DNA of 64,000 nt from positions 124,001 to 188,000 of the forward strand of contig JAHJEO010000018.1 in the NCBI GenBank assembly GCA_018825305.1. The letters are read 5' to 3'. The translations under genes were made by a program, and so were the position numbers. Under the pieces are notes generated by a model. It made no database searches. It saw only the letters and a program-made list of their open reading frames with translations, and was not told the origin of the DNA. Positions 29,672-39,622 of the stretch are shown piece by piece; within the stretch, counting starts at the first letter, position 1, and each line of letters starts with the position of its first letter. This stretch comes from Gammaproteobacteria bacterium (lineage in GTDB: Bacteria > Pseudomonadota > Gammaproteobacteria > Burkholderiales > Rhodocyclaceae).

Positions 29672-29719
29672 GTTCGTGCTGTGCCGGCTGCGGCGGGGAT
29701 GCCGCAGCCGATATGCACC

Positions 29720-30925
29720 TTAGGCCTTATCCAGGCTCTGGTAGTAGTCCGAGAGGATTTTTGCAACCTCGGGACGGGAAAACTCCGGCGGCGGCGCTTC
29801 GCCGCGACCGAGCATTTCGCGCACCTTGGTGCCGGACAGCGTGATGAAGTCATCCTTGGTGTGGCCGGGTGCCTCGCGCATCATCACGACCTTGCCGAGT
29901 TTCTTCGACCAGGCGGTGTTGTCGGCCATGAACATCTCGATCAGCAGCGCGCCCTTGGGCACGTCGTCGAAAATGGTCTGCGCGTCGAAGGGGCCGTAGT
30001 AGTCGCCCACGCCGGCGTGGTCGCGGCCGATGATGAAGTGCGTGGCACCCATGTTCTGGCGGAACACGGCATGCAGCACGGCCTCGCGCGGCCCGGCATA
30101 GAGCATGTCGAAGCCGTAGCCGGTCACCATCGCGCTGTTTGGCTTGAAGTACAACTCGACCATCTTGCGGATGCAGGAATCGCGCACCGGCGCCGGGATA
30201 TCGCCTTTCTTCAGCTTGCCGAGCAGCATGTGGATGACCAGGCCATCGGTGCCAAGGCGATCCATGGCCATGTGGCAGAGCTCTTCGTGCGCGCGGTGCA
30301 TCGGGTTGCGGGTCTGGAACGCGACCACTTTTTTCCAGCCGCGCTCGGCGATCTCGTTGCGGATCTCGACCGCGGTGCGGAAGGTATCCGGGAATTCGGT
30401 TTGGAAATAGCTGAAGCTCAAGACCTTGATCGGGCCGGAAACAACGAAGCGGCCGGCGGAATTGAAGGCCGCCACGCCGGGGTGTTCCGGATCCGTCGTA
30501 CGATAGACCTTCTCGGTCATGAGGCGCATCTGTTCCTCGCTGGCCTCTTCGATCGATTCCACGTCCATGACCGCCAGGACCGGGTTCCCCTCGACGTTGG
30601 GGTCGCGCAACGCAATGTGCTTGTGGCCCTTGATGGCGCTGATGTCCTTGGTCAGATTCACTACCGGCACCGGCCAGAAGAGGCCGCTGGTGGTCTTCAT
30701 GTGTTCCGCGGTGCTGAGAGCATCGGCCAGATTCATGTAGCCGGTCAGCGGGTTGAAGTAACCGGACCCCATCATTACCGCGTTGGCGGCGGCGGCCGAC
30801 GACAGCATCATTGAGGGCAGCGACGCCGCCTTATGCGTCAGCGCCTGATGCTCGGCTACGTCATACACGAACAGCGGCTGCAGCTGATCGGAACCATGTG
30901 GCTTAATCACTGTTGATTCTCCCAT
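29720..30925 (-). CDS. sat: Dissimilatory sulfate adenylyltransferase
   Basis: VVAFQTRNPMHRAHEEL; GATHFIIGRDHAGVGDYYGPF. Confidence 0.96.
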   Translation of the reverse strand: MGESTVIKPHGSDQLQPLFVYDVAEHQALTHKAASLPSMMLSSAAAANAVMMGSGYFNPLTGYMNLADALSTAEHMKTTSGLFWPVPVVNLTKDISAIKGHKHIALRDPNVEGNPVLAVMDVESIEEASEEQMRLMTEKVYRTTDPEHPGVAAFNSAGRFVVSGPIKVLSFSYFQTEFPDTFRTAVEIRNEIAERGWKKVVAFQTRNPMHRAHEELCHMAMDRLGTDGLVIHMLLGKLKKGDIPAPVRDSCIRKMVELYFKPNSAMVTGYGFDMLYAGPREAVLHAVFRQNMGATHFIIGRDHAGVGDYYGPFDAQTIFDDVPKGALLIEMFMADNTAWSKKLGKVVMMREAPGHTKDDFITLSGTKVREMLGRGEAPPPEFSRPEVAKILSDYYQSLDKA

Positions 30926-31051
30926 TGATGTTTGGTTTCGGAGCCGGAAAAATACAACAAGCTGGATCGCGTTTCGATCAATTATTCTTCTTCGAACGTG
31001 TCAATGTCTAATTGGCCTTGTCAAGGGCAAAGTGCGGGAAAGACTGGCTGT

Positions 31052-31065
31052 TTGATCTCGATCAA
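31052..31065. promoter_or_regulatory. FNR/Anr-type box in sat-aprBA divergent intergenic region
   Basis: TTGATctcgATCAA, exact match to TTGATNNNNATCAA. Confidence 0.65.
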
Positions 31066-31290
31066 GCATTTCGCACAAAACAATTGGTGTGCCTTATTCA
31101 CCAATCAAAAATAGGGATTATCTTATTGCGAGTAAGGTGATAGCCTCGCTCTGTTTCATGATGTAGTTCAAACCACCGTTCCCGCCGGAAGCGGATTCGC
31201 GATACGCCGCCGGCCAAGGTTGGGTTCGGGTCTGAATGGACCGCTGATAACAAGTTACAGCGGATTGTTAGCTAGCAAGGAGAGTAAGTA

Positions 31291-31764
31291 ATGCCTACCT
31301 TTGTTCGTACCGAGAAGTGCGATGGCTGCAAGGGTCAAGACAAGACCGCCTGCATGTACATCTGCCCGCACGACCTGATGAAGCTCGACAAGGACGGTTC
31401 CGATACCGGCCACGCCATGAAGGCGTTCAACCAGGAGCCAGAGCAGTGCTGGGAGTGCTATTCCTGCGTCAAGATCTGCCCGCAGGGCGCCATCGAGTGC
31501 CGTCACTACGCTGACGTCGTGCCGCTGGGCGGCTCGGTGCAGCCGATGCGCGGTTCCGATTCCATCATGTGGACCATCAAATTCCGCAACGGCAACATCA
31601 AGCGCTTCAAGTTCCCGATCCGCACCACGCCCGAGGGTTCCATCGATCCGTTCGGCGGCAAGCCGATGCCCAAGCTGGCCGATATCGAGCAGACCGGTTC
31701 GTTTACCCGCGACATGATGGGCGGTTTCCGCGCTGGAAACCCCGCCGAACTGATCCGCAAGTAA
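31291..31764 (+). CDS. aprB: Adenylylsulfate reductase subunit beta
   Basis: MPTFVRTEKCDGCKGQDKTACMYICPHDLMKLD; two 4Fe-4S motifs. Confidence 0.97.
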   Translation: MPTFVRTEKCDGCKGQDKTACMYICPHDLMKLDKDGSDTGHAMKAFNQEPEQCWECYSCVKICPQGAIECRHYADVVPLGGSVQPMRGSDSIMWTIKFRNGNIKRFKFPIRTTPEGSIDPFGGKPMPKLADIEQTGSFTRDMMGGFRAGNPAELIRK

Positions 31765-31785
31765 TCATTGAACGAGGAATAAAAA

Positions 31786-33813
31786 ATGGCTGGAACTTTT
31801 GACAAACCGGAAGTCGTCCAAGAAGAACTGGACATCCTGCTGGTCGGCGGCGGCATGGCCTGCTGCGGTACCGCTTACGAAATGATGCGCTGGGCCGAGG
31901 CCGTCAAGGCCGAGACCGGCAAAGACCTGAAAATCAAGCTGGTCGACAAGGCCGCGATGGACCGCTCCGGCGCCGTCGCGATGGGCCTGTCCGCCATCAA
32001 CACCTACATCGGCGACAAGCAGGACCCCGCCGACTACGCCCGCATGGTCTCCAACGACCTGATGGGTATCACCCGTGACGACCTGGCCTACGACCTGGGC
32101 CGCAACGTTGATGACTCCGTGCACATGTTCGAAGAGTGGGGCCTGCCCATTTGGAAAACCGATGCCGCCGGTGTGCGTCACGACGGTGCCGAAGCCATCA
32201 AGGAAGGCCTGCCCCTGCTGAAGGACGGCGGTCAGCCGGTCCGTTCGGGCAAGTGGCAGATCATGATCAACGGCGAATCCTACAAGTGGATCGTCGCTGA
32301 AGCCGCCAAGAAAGCCCTCGGCCTTGACCGCATCCAGGAGCGCGTCTTCATTGTGCACCTGATCAACGACAAGAACGATCCGGGCCGCATCGCCGGCGCC
32401 GCTGGTTTCTCCGTCCGCGAGAACAAGATCTACATCTACAAGGCCAAGGCCATCATGCTGGCCGCTGGTGGCTGCGTGAATATCTTCCGTCCGCGCTCCG
32501 TCGGTGAAGGTACCGGCCGTGCCTGGTACCCGGTGTGGAACGCCGGTTCGACCTACTCGATGGCGGCGGAAGCCGGTGCCGAGCTGACCATGATGGAAAA
32601 CCGCTTCGTGCCCGCCCGCTTCAAGGACGGTTACGGCCCGGTCGGCGCCTGGTTCCTCCTGTTCAAGGCTCGTGCAGCCAACGCCTACGGCGAAGACTAC
32701 ATGACCAAGAACAAGGACATGCTGAACGACTACCCGCCCTATGGCCAGGCCGCCGTTCCCGCTTCCTGCCTGCGCAACCACCTGATGCTCAAGGAGATGA
32801 AGGAAGGTCGCGGCCCGATCTACATGGACACCGTCACCGCGCTGGCCAAGCTGCGCGAGACCCTGTCGCCGAAAGAAGTCAAGCACCTCGAAGCCGAGGC
32901 CTGGGAAGACTTCCTCGACATGTGTATCGGTCAGTGCGGCGTCTGGGTTGGTGAGAACATCGAGCCCGAGAAGAAAATGTCCGAGCTGATGCCGACCGAG
33001 CCCTACCTGCTCGGCTCGCACTCCGGCTGCTGCGGCATCTGGGTGTCCGGTCCGACCGACTGCGGTGCGCCGACCAAGGAAGAGTACGACGGCATTCCTG
33101 CCCACCTGCCCTCGGGCTGGAACTGGGGCTACCGCTCGATGACCACCGTCAAGGGTCTGTTCACCGCCGGCGACGGCGTGGGCGCCTCCGGTCACAAGTT
33201 CTCCTCCGGTTCGCATGCCGAAGGTCGCATGGCCGCCAAGGCCATGGTCAAGTACTGCCTGGACAACGCCGACGTCAATGTCGAGCTCGACGAGACCCCC
33301 GAGCAGATCGCCGAGGCGATCTGGAAGCCGGTGCGCAACTTCCTCGAGTTCAAGGACTATTCGACCGCGATCGACGTCAACCCCAACTACATTACGCCCA
33401 AGATGCTGCAGTTCCGTCTGCAGAAGATCATGGACGAGTATGTTGCGGGCGTTGCGACCTACTACAACACCAACGACAAGATGTTGGCTGTTGCGGAAGA
33501 GAAGCTCGAGATGCTGAAGGAAGACTCGCAGAAGATGCGTGCGAAGGACCTGCACGAACTGCTGCGCGCCTGGGAAAACTACCATCGCATCCTGACGGCC
33601 GAAGCCCACATGAAGCACATCCAGTTCCGCGAAGAGAGCCGTTACCCCGGCTTCTACTACCGCACCGACAAGAACTTCGTCGATGAGGAGAACTGGCATT
33701 GCTTCGTGAACTCGATCTACGACAAGAAGTCCAAGAAGTGGACCTGCTTCAAGCGCAAGCACGTCGACCTGGTCGACAAGTCGAAGCTGTTCAAGGCCGC
33801 TGCGCCGCACTAA
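31786..33813 (+). CDS. aprA: Adenylylsulfate reductase subunit alpha
   Basis: DILLVGGGMACCGTAYE; full-length AprA pattern to C-terminus. Confidence 0.97.
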   Translation: MAGTFDKPEVVQEELDILLVGGGMACCGTAYEMMRWAEAVKAETGKDLKIKLVDKAAMDRSGAVAMGLSAINTYIGDKQDPADYARMVSNDLMGITRDDLAYDLGRNVDDSVHMFEEWGLPIWKTDAAGVRHDGAEAIKEGLPLLKDGGQPVRSGKWQIMINGESYKWIVAEAAKKALGLDRIQERVFIVHLINDKNDPGRIAGAAGFSVRENKIYIYKAKAIMLAAGGCVNIFRPRSVGEGTGRAWYPVWNAGSTYSMAAEAGAELTMMENRFVPARFKDGYGPVGAWFLLFKARAANAYGEDYMTKNKDMLNDYPPYGQAAVPASCLRNHLMLKEMKEGRGPIYMDTVTALAKLRETLSPKEVKHLEAEAWEDFLDMCIGQCGVWVGENIEPEKKMSELMPTEPYLLGSHSGCCGIWVSGPTDCGAPTKEEYDGIPAHLPSGWNWGYRSMTTVKGLFTAGDGVGASGHKFSSGSHAEGRMAAKAMVKYCLDNADVNVELDETPEQIAEAIWKPVRNFLEFKDYSTAIDVNPNYITPKMLQFRLQKIMDEYVAGVATYYNTNDKMLAVAEEKLEMLKEDSQKMRAKDLHELLRAWENYHRILTAEAHMKHIQFREESRYPGFYYRTDKNFVDEENWHCFVNSIYDKKSKKWTCFKRKHVDLVDKSKLFKAAAPH

Positions 33814-33833
33814 GTTGTAACTGGCAGTCAATG

Positions 33834-33867
33834 GCCGGACGTCCCTTTACCGGGGCGTCCGGTTTTT
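33834..33867 (+). terminator. Rho-independent terminator after aprBA
   Basis: CCGGACGtCCctttaccGGGGCGTCCGGTTTTTCTTT. Confidence 0.8.
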
Positions 33868-33969
33868 CTTTCGGGGTCGCTGTATCCCCGTTTTCAAAGG
33901 GGTCGCAAATTTCGACCTGCTCGCGTACCCTTTGACAACGTGTAATTGCAATTCCCATAGAGGTGTCCG

Positions 33970-34920
33970 ATGTCCAAACCCGATGTTCCGTTCCCGCAAA
34001 GCCCCGTCGTGCCCAACATGGTGGAAGGCGACCACCAGATCCAGTTTTCCTGCCACCAGGGCATTTCCTGCTGGAATGCCTGTTGCGCCAATATCGACAT
34101 TTCCCTGACGCCCTACGACATCGTCCGCCTGAAGAAGCACCTGGGTATCAGTTCCACGGAATTCCTGCGCGAATACACCGTTCCCTATGAAATGGAAAAG
34201 GACGGCCTGGCCGGCGTCAAACTGCGCCCGGTCGTGAACGGAACCGCCTGCCGCTTCATGAAGCCGGAAGGTTGCGGCGTTTACGCCGACCGCCCGACGG
34301 CCTGCCGCTACTACCCGGTGGCTTTGCTGTCGATGCGGCGCCAGGATGAATTCGTCGATCGCCAGTCCTACGCCATCGTCAAGGAAGACCACTGCAAGGG
34401 CCACGAAGTGGCACGCAACATCAGCATCGACGACTACCGCCAGGAACAGGGCATCCCCGAATACGACGAGCTGGCGCGCGGCTGGCGCCAACTGGTGCTC
34501 AAGAAAAAATCTTCGGGTCCGTCAATCGGCGCTCCCTCGCTCAAGAGTCGGCAGCTGTTCTTCATGGCCTGCTACGACATCGATACCTTCCACAGCTTCG
34601 TCGAGAGCGAGGCATTCGCCAAGCTTTTCGCGATGAGCGACGCAGAACGCACGCTGGTTCTCGCCGACGACGCGGAGCTGCTGCAGTTCTCCTTCCGCTT
34701 CCTCAAACAGGTGCTGTTCGGCGAGCAGAGCATCGCCATGAACGAAGATGCCGCCAAGGAGCGCCTCAAGAACTGGCAGGTGCGCCAGGTCGAAATCGAG
34801 CAAGAGGCCGCCGAAAAGCGAGCCAGGCTTGATGAGGAAATGGCCAGGGAGGGTTTCAACGAGGAAGACTCCGGCCTCGGTGTATGCGACGACGCGGGTG
34901 GCAGCTGCTCGCGCGATTGA
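33970..34920 (+). CDS. YkgJ-type cysteine-cluster protein
   Basis: CHQGISCWNACCANIDISLTPYDIVRLKKHLG...CGVYADRPTACRYYPV. Confidence 0.85.
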   Translation: MSKPDVPFPQSPVVPNMVEGDHQIQFSCHQGISCWNACCANIDISLTPYDIVRLKKHLGISSTEFLREYTVPYEMEKDGLAGVKLRPVVNGTACRFMKPEGCGVYADRPTACRYYPVALLSMRRQDEFVDRQSYAIVKEDHCKGHEVARNISIDDYRQEQGIPEYDELARGWRQLVLKKKSSGPSIGAPSLKSRQLFFMACYDIDTFHSFVESEAFAKLFAMSDAERTLVLADDAELLQFSFRFLKQVLFGEQSIAMNEDAAKERLKNWQVRQVEIEQEAAEKRARLDEEMAREGFNEEDSGLGVCDDAGGSCSRD

Positions 34921-34929
34921 GGTTGTTGC

Positions 34930-35745
34930 ATGCAGGATGTCGAACTGATCTCGCCCCAGTTGGCGATCGTAGACGCGGAGCCGTACTACCAAGTCGTCGG
35001 CGACGAAGTGTCGCTGTTCGAGTCGAGTTACCGCAATTGCCTGCCCGTGCTGCTCAAGGGGCCGACCGGTTGCGGCAAGACGCGCTTCGTCGAATACATG
35101 GCGTGGAAACTCAAGCGGCCGCTGGTCACGGTCGCCTGCCATGACGACCTGACCGCAGCCGACCTGGTCGGCCGCTACCTGATTGTTGGCGGCCAGACGG
35201 TATGGATGGACGGCCCGCTCGCGGCCGCCGTTCGCGCCGGCGCCATCTGCTACCTCGACGAGGTGGTCGAGGCGCGCAAGGACACGATGGTGGTGATCCA
35301 CCCGCTGGCGGACTCGCGGCGCGTGCTGCCGATCGAAAAGCGCGGCGAACTGGTGCATGCGCCGGAAGGCTTCATGCTGGTGATTTCCTACAACCCGGGC
35401 TACCAGAGCGTGCTGAAGGAACTCAAACAGAGCACGCGGCAGCGCTTCGTCGCCTTCGAGTTCGACTATCCGGATCCTGAGTTGGAGGCCGCCATTGTTG
35501 CCCGCGAGACCGGCATTGGGGCGGATCTCGCCGCGCGCCTGGTCAAGTTCGCCGCGATGACACGCAACCTCAAGGGCAGCGGTCTCGACGAAGGCGCCAG
35601 CACGCGCCTGCTGGTGCACGCCGGCAAACTCATAGCCGACGGCGTCACCCCGGTTGCCGCCTGCCGCGCCGCCATAGCCCAGGCTGTCACCGACGAGCCG
35701 GAGATGCTCGCGGCGATTCACGAATTGTCCTCATCGGTATTCTGA
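34930..35745 (+). CDS. MoxR-class AAA+ ATPase (CbbQ/NorQ-like)
   Basis: [35 protein letters not shown]; CbbQ-like C-terminus. Confidence 0.9.
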   Translation: MQDVELISPQLAIVDAEPYYQVVGDEVSLFESSYRNCLPVLLKGPTGCGKTRFVEYMAWKLKRPLVTVACHDDLTAADLVGRYLIVGGQTVWMDGPLAAAVRAGAICYLDEVVEARKDTMVVIHPLADSRRVLPIEKRGELVHAPEGFMLVISYNPGYQSVLKELKQSTRQRFVAFEFDYPDPELEAAIVARETGIGADLAARLVKFAAMTRNLKGSGLDEGASTRLLVHAGKLIADGVTPVAACRAAIAQAVTDEPEMLAAIHELSSSVF

Positions 35746-37862
35746 TGACGACGCCGGAAACGGCCGGCGAGATCGAGCAAAAGCTGGAGCGCTGGCTCGA
35801 AGCCGAATTCACCCGCCTGCCGATCGAGCCACTGGCGCTGGCCATCGCGGCCCTGCCCGCCACTGAGCGCAGCTTTGCCATGGACTGGGTGCGGCGCACG
35901 GCAACGGTCAATCCGCACGTGGCCTACATGGTCGCCCGCCATGTGCCGCAGATGCTGGAGCACACCGATTCGCGCACGGTCGAGGCGTGGATAATGCAGG
36001 CTGTCGATGCCTGCGACCGCGACGGCCTAAAGGCGGCGCTGGATGTGCTGCGCGACCCCCAGCGCTTCGTTCGCCTCGGCCGCGAGCGTGCGGCGGGCGC
36101 AGTGTTCGACGACATCGCCGGCATCCTGCGCAATTTCATTCGCGGACTTTCCGGGCGCGAATTGCGCCTCGAATCCGGTGACGTGGCGTGGACCGACGGA
36201 GAGACGCTCTACCTGCCCCCCGTAATTGCCGAAATGGAAAGTGCCGCCGACAACTTCGTGCTCGGCAAGCTGACCGTCACGCTGTTGTGGGCTCAAACCC
36301 GTTTTGGTACCTTCCGTGCCGATGTCGCCGAACAGTGTCGCCGCTACCCCGATCCGGAGCGGGCACAGCAATTGTTCCACGCCCTCGAAACCCTGCGCCT
36401 GGAAGCCTGCATCGGCCGCGAACTGCAGGGGCTGGCGCGCGAGATGGCACGGCTGCGAAAAGTCGGTGGTGGCGACACGGCGGACGAGCCGAGTTGGGCC
36501 GCCTTCGCTGCGACGCTCGCCGCTGCGGACGCTACCGTCGAGGATACGCTGCGCCTGCTCGATGCCGCCTATGCCGTGAGTGCGGCGGCGGAGATGCCGC
36601 CATGGGCCGGCGAGATGCGTCCGGAGCGCGTGGCGGAACGAATGGCGGCGCGCATCGCCCGCGAAAAAATGCTGCTCAAGGTCAAGCTTAACGACTTGCT
36701 AGAGGATCGTCAGCAGGCACCTCGGCCAGATGCGCTCCCGCCCGAAATCGAACTCCGAACGGTGGCGAGCGAAGTGATGGAACTGCCGCGCTTTGAAATC
36801 GCCATCGATGGCGCGCCGGTCCCGGTGCCGGAAAACGTTCGCCAGTTGCTGACTTCGATTCAGCTCGACCTCGGCGAGATTCCGCCGGATTATCTGCAGG
36901 CTGCCGGGCCGGGGGAATATGACCCGAAACTGATCAAGCCCGAGGGCAAGGATCCGGGGAATGTCTGGCAAGGCACTTATCACGAGGAGGGCGCGACCTT
37001 TTTTCCCGAGTGGGACTACGGTCGCAGCCACTATCGCAAGAACTGGTGCGTCATGCGCAGCCGCGAGGTGGCACCGGTGGATGACGATTTCGTCGCCGGG
37101 GTGCTGCGGCGCTATGCCGGCCATGCGCGGCAATTGCGGCGCACTTTCGAGGCCATGCGCGATGCCGATCGCCGCGACAAGCGCCAGGTCGAAGGCGACG
37201 ACGTCGATTTCGATGCGCTGGTTGAAAGCATCGCCGAGCACCATGCCGGACAGGAGTGGAACGACCGCGTGCTGACCCGCCTGCATCGCTCGGAACGCGA
37301 CATCGCGGCCCTGTTCTTGATCGACATGAGCGGCTCGACCCTGGGCTGGATCAACGAAGCCGAGCGCGCGGCACTGATCCTGCTGTGCGAAGCGTTCGAG
37401 GCGCTGGGCGATCGTTATGCCATCTACGGCTTTTCCGGCATGACGAGAAAGAAGTGCGAAATTTTCCGCATCAAACGTTTCGATGAGCCCTACGACGCGG
37501 CGGTGCGCGGACGTATTTCGGGTATCCGGCCGCAGGACTACACGCGCATGGGTTTCGCCATTCGCCATGCCACCGACCTGCTGCTCCAGATCGAAGCGAA
37601 GACGCGGCTGATGATCACGCTATCGGACGGAAAACCCGACGATTACAACGACAACTACCGCGGCCAGTATGGCATCGAGGATACGCGCCGGGCATTGCTC
37701 GAAGCCACCCGCGCCGGCATCCGTCCCTTCTGCATCACGCTGGACCTGGAGGCCCGCGACTATCTGCCCCACCTCTACGGTGCTGCACGCTACACGGTGG
37801 TGGATGACGTTGCCAAGCTGCCCTACAAGGTGGCCGACATCTATCGGCGTCTGACCATCTAA
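35745..37862 (+). CDS. VWA-domain protein (CbbO/NorD-like)
   Basis: LFLIDMSGST MIDAS motif near C-terminus; ATGA overlap with the AAA+ gene. Confidence 0.88.
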   Translation: MTTPETAGEIEQKLERWLEAEFTRLPIEPLALAIAALPATERSFAMDWVRRTATVNPHVAYMVARHVPQMLEHTDSRTVEAWIMQAVDACDRDGLKAALDVLRDPQRFVRLGRERAAGAVFDDIAGILRNFIRGLSGRELRLESGDVAWTDGETLYLPPVIAEMESAADNFVLGKLTVTLLWAQTRFGTFRADVAEQCRRYPDPERAQQLFHALETLRLEACIGRELQGLAREMARLRKVGGGDTADEPSWAAFAATLAAADATVEDTLRLLDAAYAVSAAAEMPPWAGEMRPERVAERMAARIAREKMLLKVKLNDLLEDRQQAPRPDALPPEIELRTVASEVMELPRFEIAIDGAPVPVPENVRQLLTSIQLDLGEIPPDYLQAAGPGEYDPKLIKPEGKDPGNVWQGTYHEEGATFFPEWDYGRSHYRKNWCVMRSREVAPVDDDFVAGVLRRYAGHARQLRRTFEAMRDADRRDKRQVEGDDVDFDALVESIAEHHAGQEWNDRVLTRLHRSERDIAALFLIDMSGSTLGWINEAERAALILLCEAFEALGDRYAIYGFSGMTRKKCEIFRIKRFDEPYDAAVRGRISGIRPQDYTRMGFAIRHATDLLLQIEAKTRLMITLSDGKPDDYNDNYRGQYGIEDTRRALLEATRAGIRPFCITLDLEARDYLPHLYGAARYTVVDDVAKLPYKVADIYRRLTI

Positions 37863-37880
37863 GGCCGCACCCGAATCCCT

Positions 37881-37906
37881 CGCCGTCCCGCTACCGCCGA
37901 CTTTTT
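37881..37906 (+). repeat. Dispersed repeat R1
   Basis: cgccgtcccgctaccgccgacttttt after the VWA gene stop. Confidence 0.75.
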
Positions 37907-37925
37907 GTGCGGCATGGCGGCAGGC

Positions 37926-37955
37926 GAAAAAATGGCGCCCGTGGGCGCCAGATTC
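37926..37955 (-). terminator. Rho-independent terminator for the qmo-hdr-CBS operon
   Basis: Minus strand TGGCGCCCACGGGCGCCATTTTTT. Confidence 0.75.
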
Positions 37956-37973
37956 GATCAGCGTTGTCGTGCT

Positions 37974-38603
37974 TCAGCGCTGCGTTACCTGCTTGCCGAA
38001 ATCCCAGCGCTCCAGCCCCGAGTCGATGGCGGCGAAAGTGGTGCCTACCTCGAAGGTCTGGATCGAGATGCCAAGCTGGCGGGCGATCTGCGTGGCGGAG
38101 AACACTCCGCGTATCCGCTCCTCGCCGTTGATCGGGTTGTTGTCGATTACCAGCGCGTGCTGGCGTGCCGAATCGCGCAGGGTGGTGACGATGTGGCCGA
38201 CCATGGACTTGAGTACATTGGCCATTTCGATGCCCTCGATCCGGTCGCGCGGAGTCATCAGGTCGGCGACACGCAGATTATCGTGGCGCCCGCCCTTTTC
38301 TTCCAGCATCTTGACCGGCTTCTCGCCCATGGTGTCCCGGGCAGTAATGACACCCTCAACGTAGCCGGCGGCATCGACGACCAGCAGCAAACGCACGCCA
38401 CGGGCGATCATGGCCTGGCTGGCCTGGGCCGCCGTGGCATCGGAACGGATGGTCGCCGCCGGCACCTGGCAGAGGTCGGTCATGACGGCTACCGCCGGCG
38501 AGTCCATCTTGACGACACCGGGAACGCCGCCGCCAGGGGGCAGGTAACTCGTGCCCTCCTTGATGATCTTCATCGGCAGCGACTTGTAGGCGGACTTTTC
38601 CAT
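37974..38603 (-). CDS. CBS-domain protein
   Basis: Paired CBS-like segments (SDATAAQASQAMIARGVRLLLVVDAAGYVEGVITARD; second after VADLMTPRD). Confidence 0.85.
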   Translation of the reverse strand: MEKSAYKSLPMKIIKEGTSYLPPGGGVPGVVKMDSPAVAVMTDLCQVPAATIRSDATAAQASQAMIARGVRLLLVVDAAGYVEGVITARDTMGEKPVKMLEEKGGRHDNLRVADLMTPRDRIEGIEMANVLKSMVGHIVTTLRDSARQHALVIDNNPINGEERIRGVFSATQIARQLGISIQTFEVGTTFAAIDSGLERWDFGKQVTQR

Positions 38604-38615
38604 GGCGGCCTCTAC

Positions 38616-39515
38616 TTACCTGTTGGCGATCTTCTCGAGTGCCTCGGTGCGGATCAGCTGGCCGTCGAGGCCGGCTTCCTTGGCAGTGCTGCCGTAGGCG
38701 ACCGCCATCAGCTGCGAGTAATAGACCACGGGGACGGCGAAGTTGGTGCCCTGCTTGCGGTTGATCTCGGACTGGTAGACCTCGACGTTGGCCTGGCATA
38801 GCGGGCAGGGCGTGACGATCAGCTCGGCCTTGTGATCCAGCGCCGATTCGACAATGTCCTTGATCTGCTTCTGCGACTTCTCGGGCTCCGAGAAGGCCAG
38901 CGCACCGCCGCAGCAGGTGACTTTCTGCTCGTACTTTTCCAGCGGCTCGCCGCCCAGCACTTCGATGAACTTGTCCAGATACTTGGGGTTCTCGAACGAC
39001 TCGCCAACGATGCCGAAGGGGCGGTTGGTCTGGCAGCCGACGTAGCCGGCGATCTTGAGGCCGTCGAGCGACTTCACCACCGGTTGCTTGATGGCGTCGT
39101 AGCCGAGGTCTTCGATCAGCACTTCGACCATGTGCCGAATCTCGACCTTGCCCTGATAGTTGAGACCGGCGGCAGCCAGTGCCTCGTTGGTCTCCTTCAT
39201 CAGCTGCGAGGTGTGATCGAGGCGCTCCTTGGTCTCGCGCGCACCCAGCCAGCAGGCGGCACAAGTGGCGACGATGTCCTTGCCCGGCAGGTGCTGCTCG
39301 GCCAGCGCGAAGTTGCGGGCATTGATCGCCAACCGCGGCAGCTCGCCACCCTCGGCATAGCCGATGGAAGCGCCGCAGCAGTTCCAGTCGGGAATCTCGG
39401 TCAGTTTGATGTCGAGCTTGTCGCACATCGTGTTGACCGAGGTCAGGTAGTTGGCGGCGGAGGACTTGGCCTGCGACGAGCAACCGGGGTAGAACGCGTA
39501 TTCCTTTTTCGCCAT
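38616..39515 (-). CDS. hdrB: Heterodisulfide reductase subunit B-like protein
   Basis: Two CCG domains: YPGCSSQA...DWNCCGA and GYVGCQTNRPFG...VTCCGGAL; start at MAKKEYAFYPGC. Confidence 0.93.
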   Translation of the reverse strand: MAKKEYAFYPGCSSQAKSSAANYLTSVNTMCDKLDIKLTEIPDWNCCGASIGYAEGGELPRLAINARNFALAEQHLPGKDIVATCAACWLGARETKERLDHTSQLMKETNEALAAAGLNYQGKVEIRHMVEVLIEDLGYDAIKQPVVKSLDGLKIAGYVGCQTNRPFGIVGESFENPKYLDKFIEVLGGEPLEKYEQKVTCCGGALAFSEPEKSQKQIKDIVESALDHKAELIVTPCPLCQANVEVYQSEINRKQGTNFAVPVVYYSQLMAVAYGSTAKEAGLDGQLIRTEALEKIANR

Positions 39516-39540
39516 CTTTCTGATCTCCGTGAGGGGATTA

Positions 39541-39622
39541 CGCCGCCGTCGGGCCGCCCCAAGGCGGCGTACGCCCCCCCGTAGGGGGCAGCGAGCGGTT
39601 GTTGCGAGCGTGGGGGGCCATA
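39541..39622 (-). repeat. GC-rich palindromic repeat R2 between hdrC and hdrB
   Basis: gggccgccccaaggcggcgtacgcccccccgtagggggcagcgagcggttgttgcgagcgtggggggcca. Confidence 0.75.

Noticed and set aside
29684-29710. Hairpin CCGGCTGCGGCggggatGCCGCAGCCG between the M48 protease gene and sat
   Set aside because: Good stem but no T-run on either side; not called as a terminator.
30932-31114. 60-aa plus-strand ORF in the sat-aprBA intergenic region
   Set aside because: Non-coding composition, overlaps regulatory dyads, no ribosome-binding context or homology recognised.
31765-33831. 688-aa ORF antisense to aprA
   Set aside because: Mirrors the aprA frame almost exactly; composition typical of GC-rich antisense frames.
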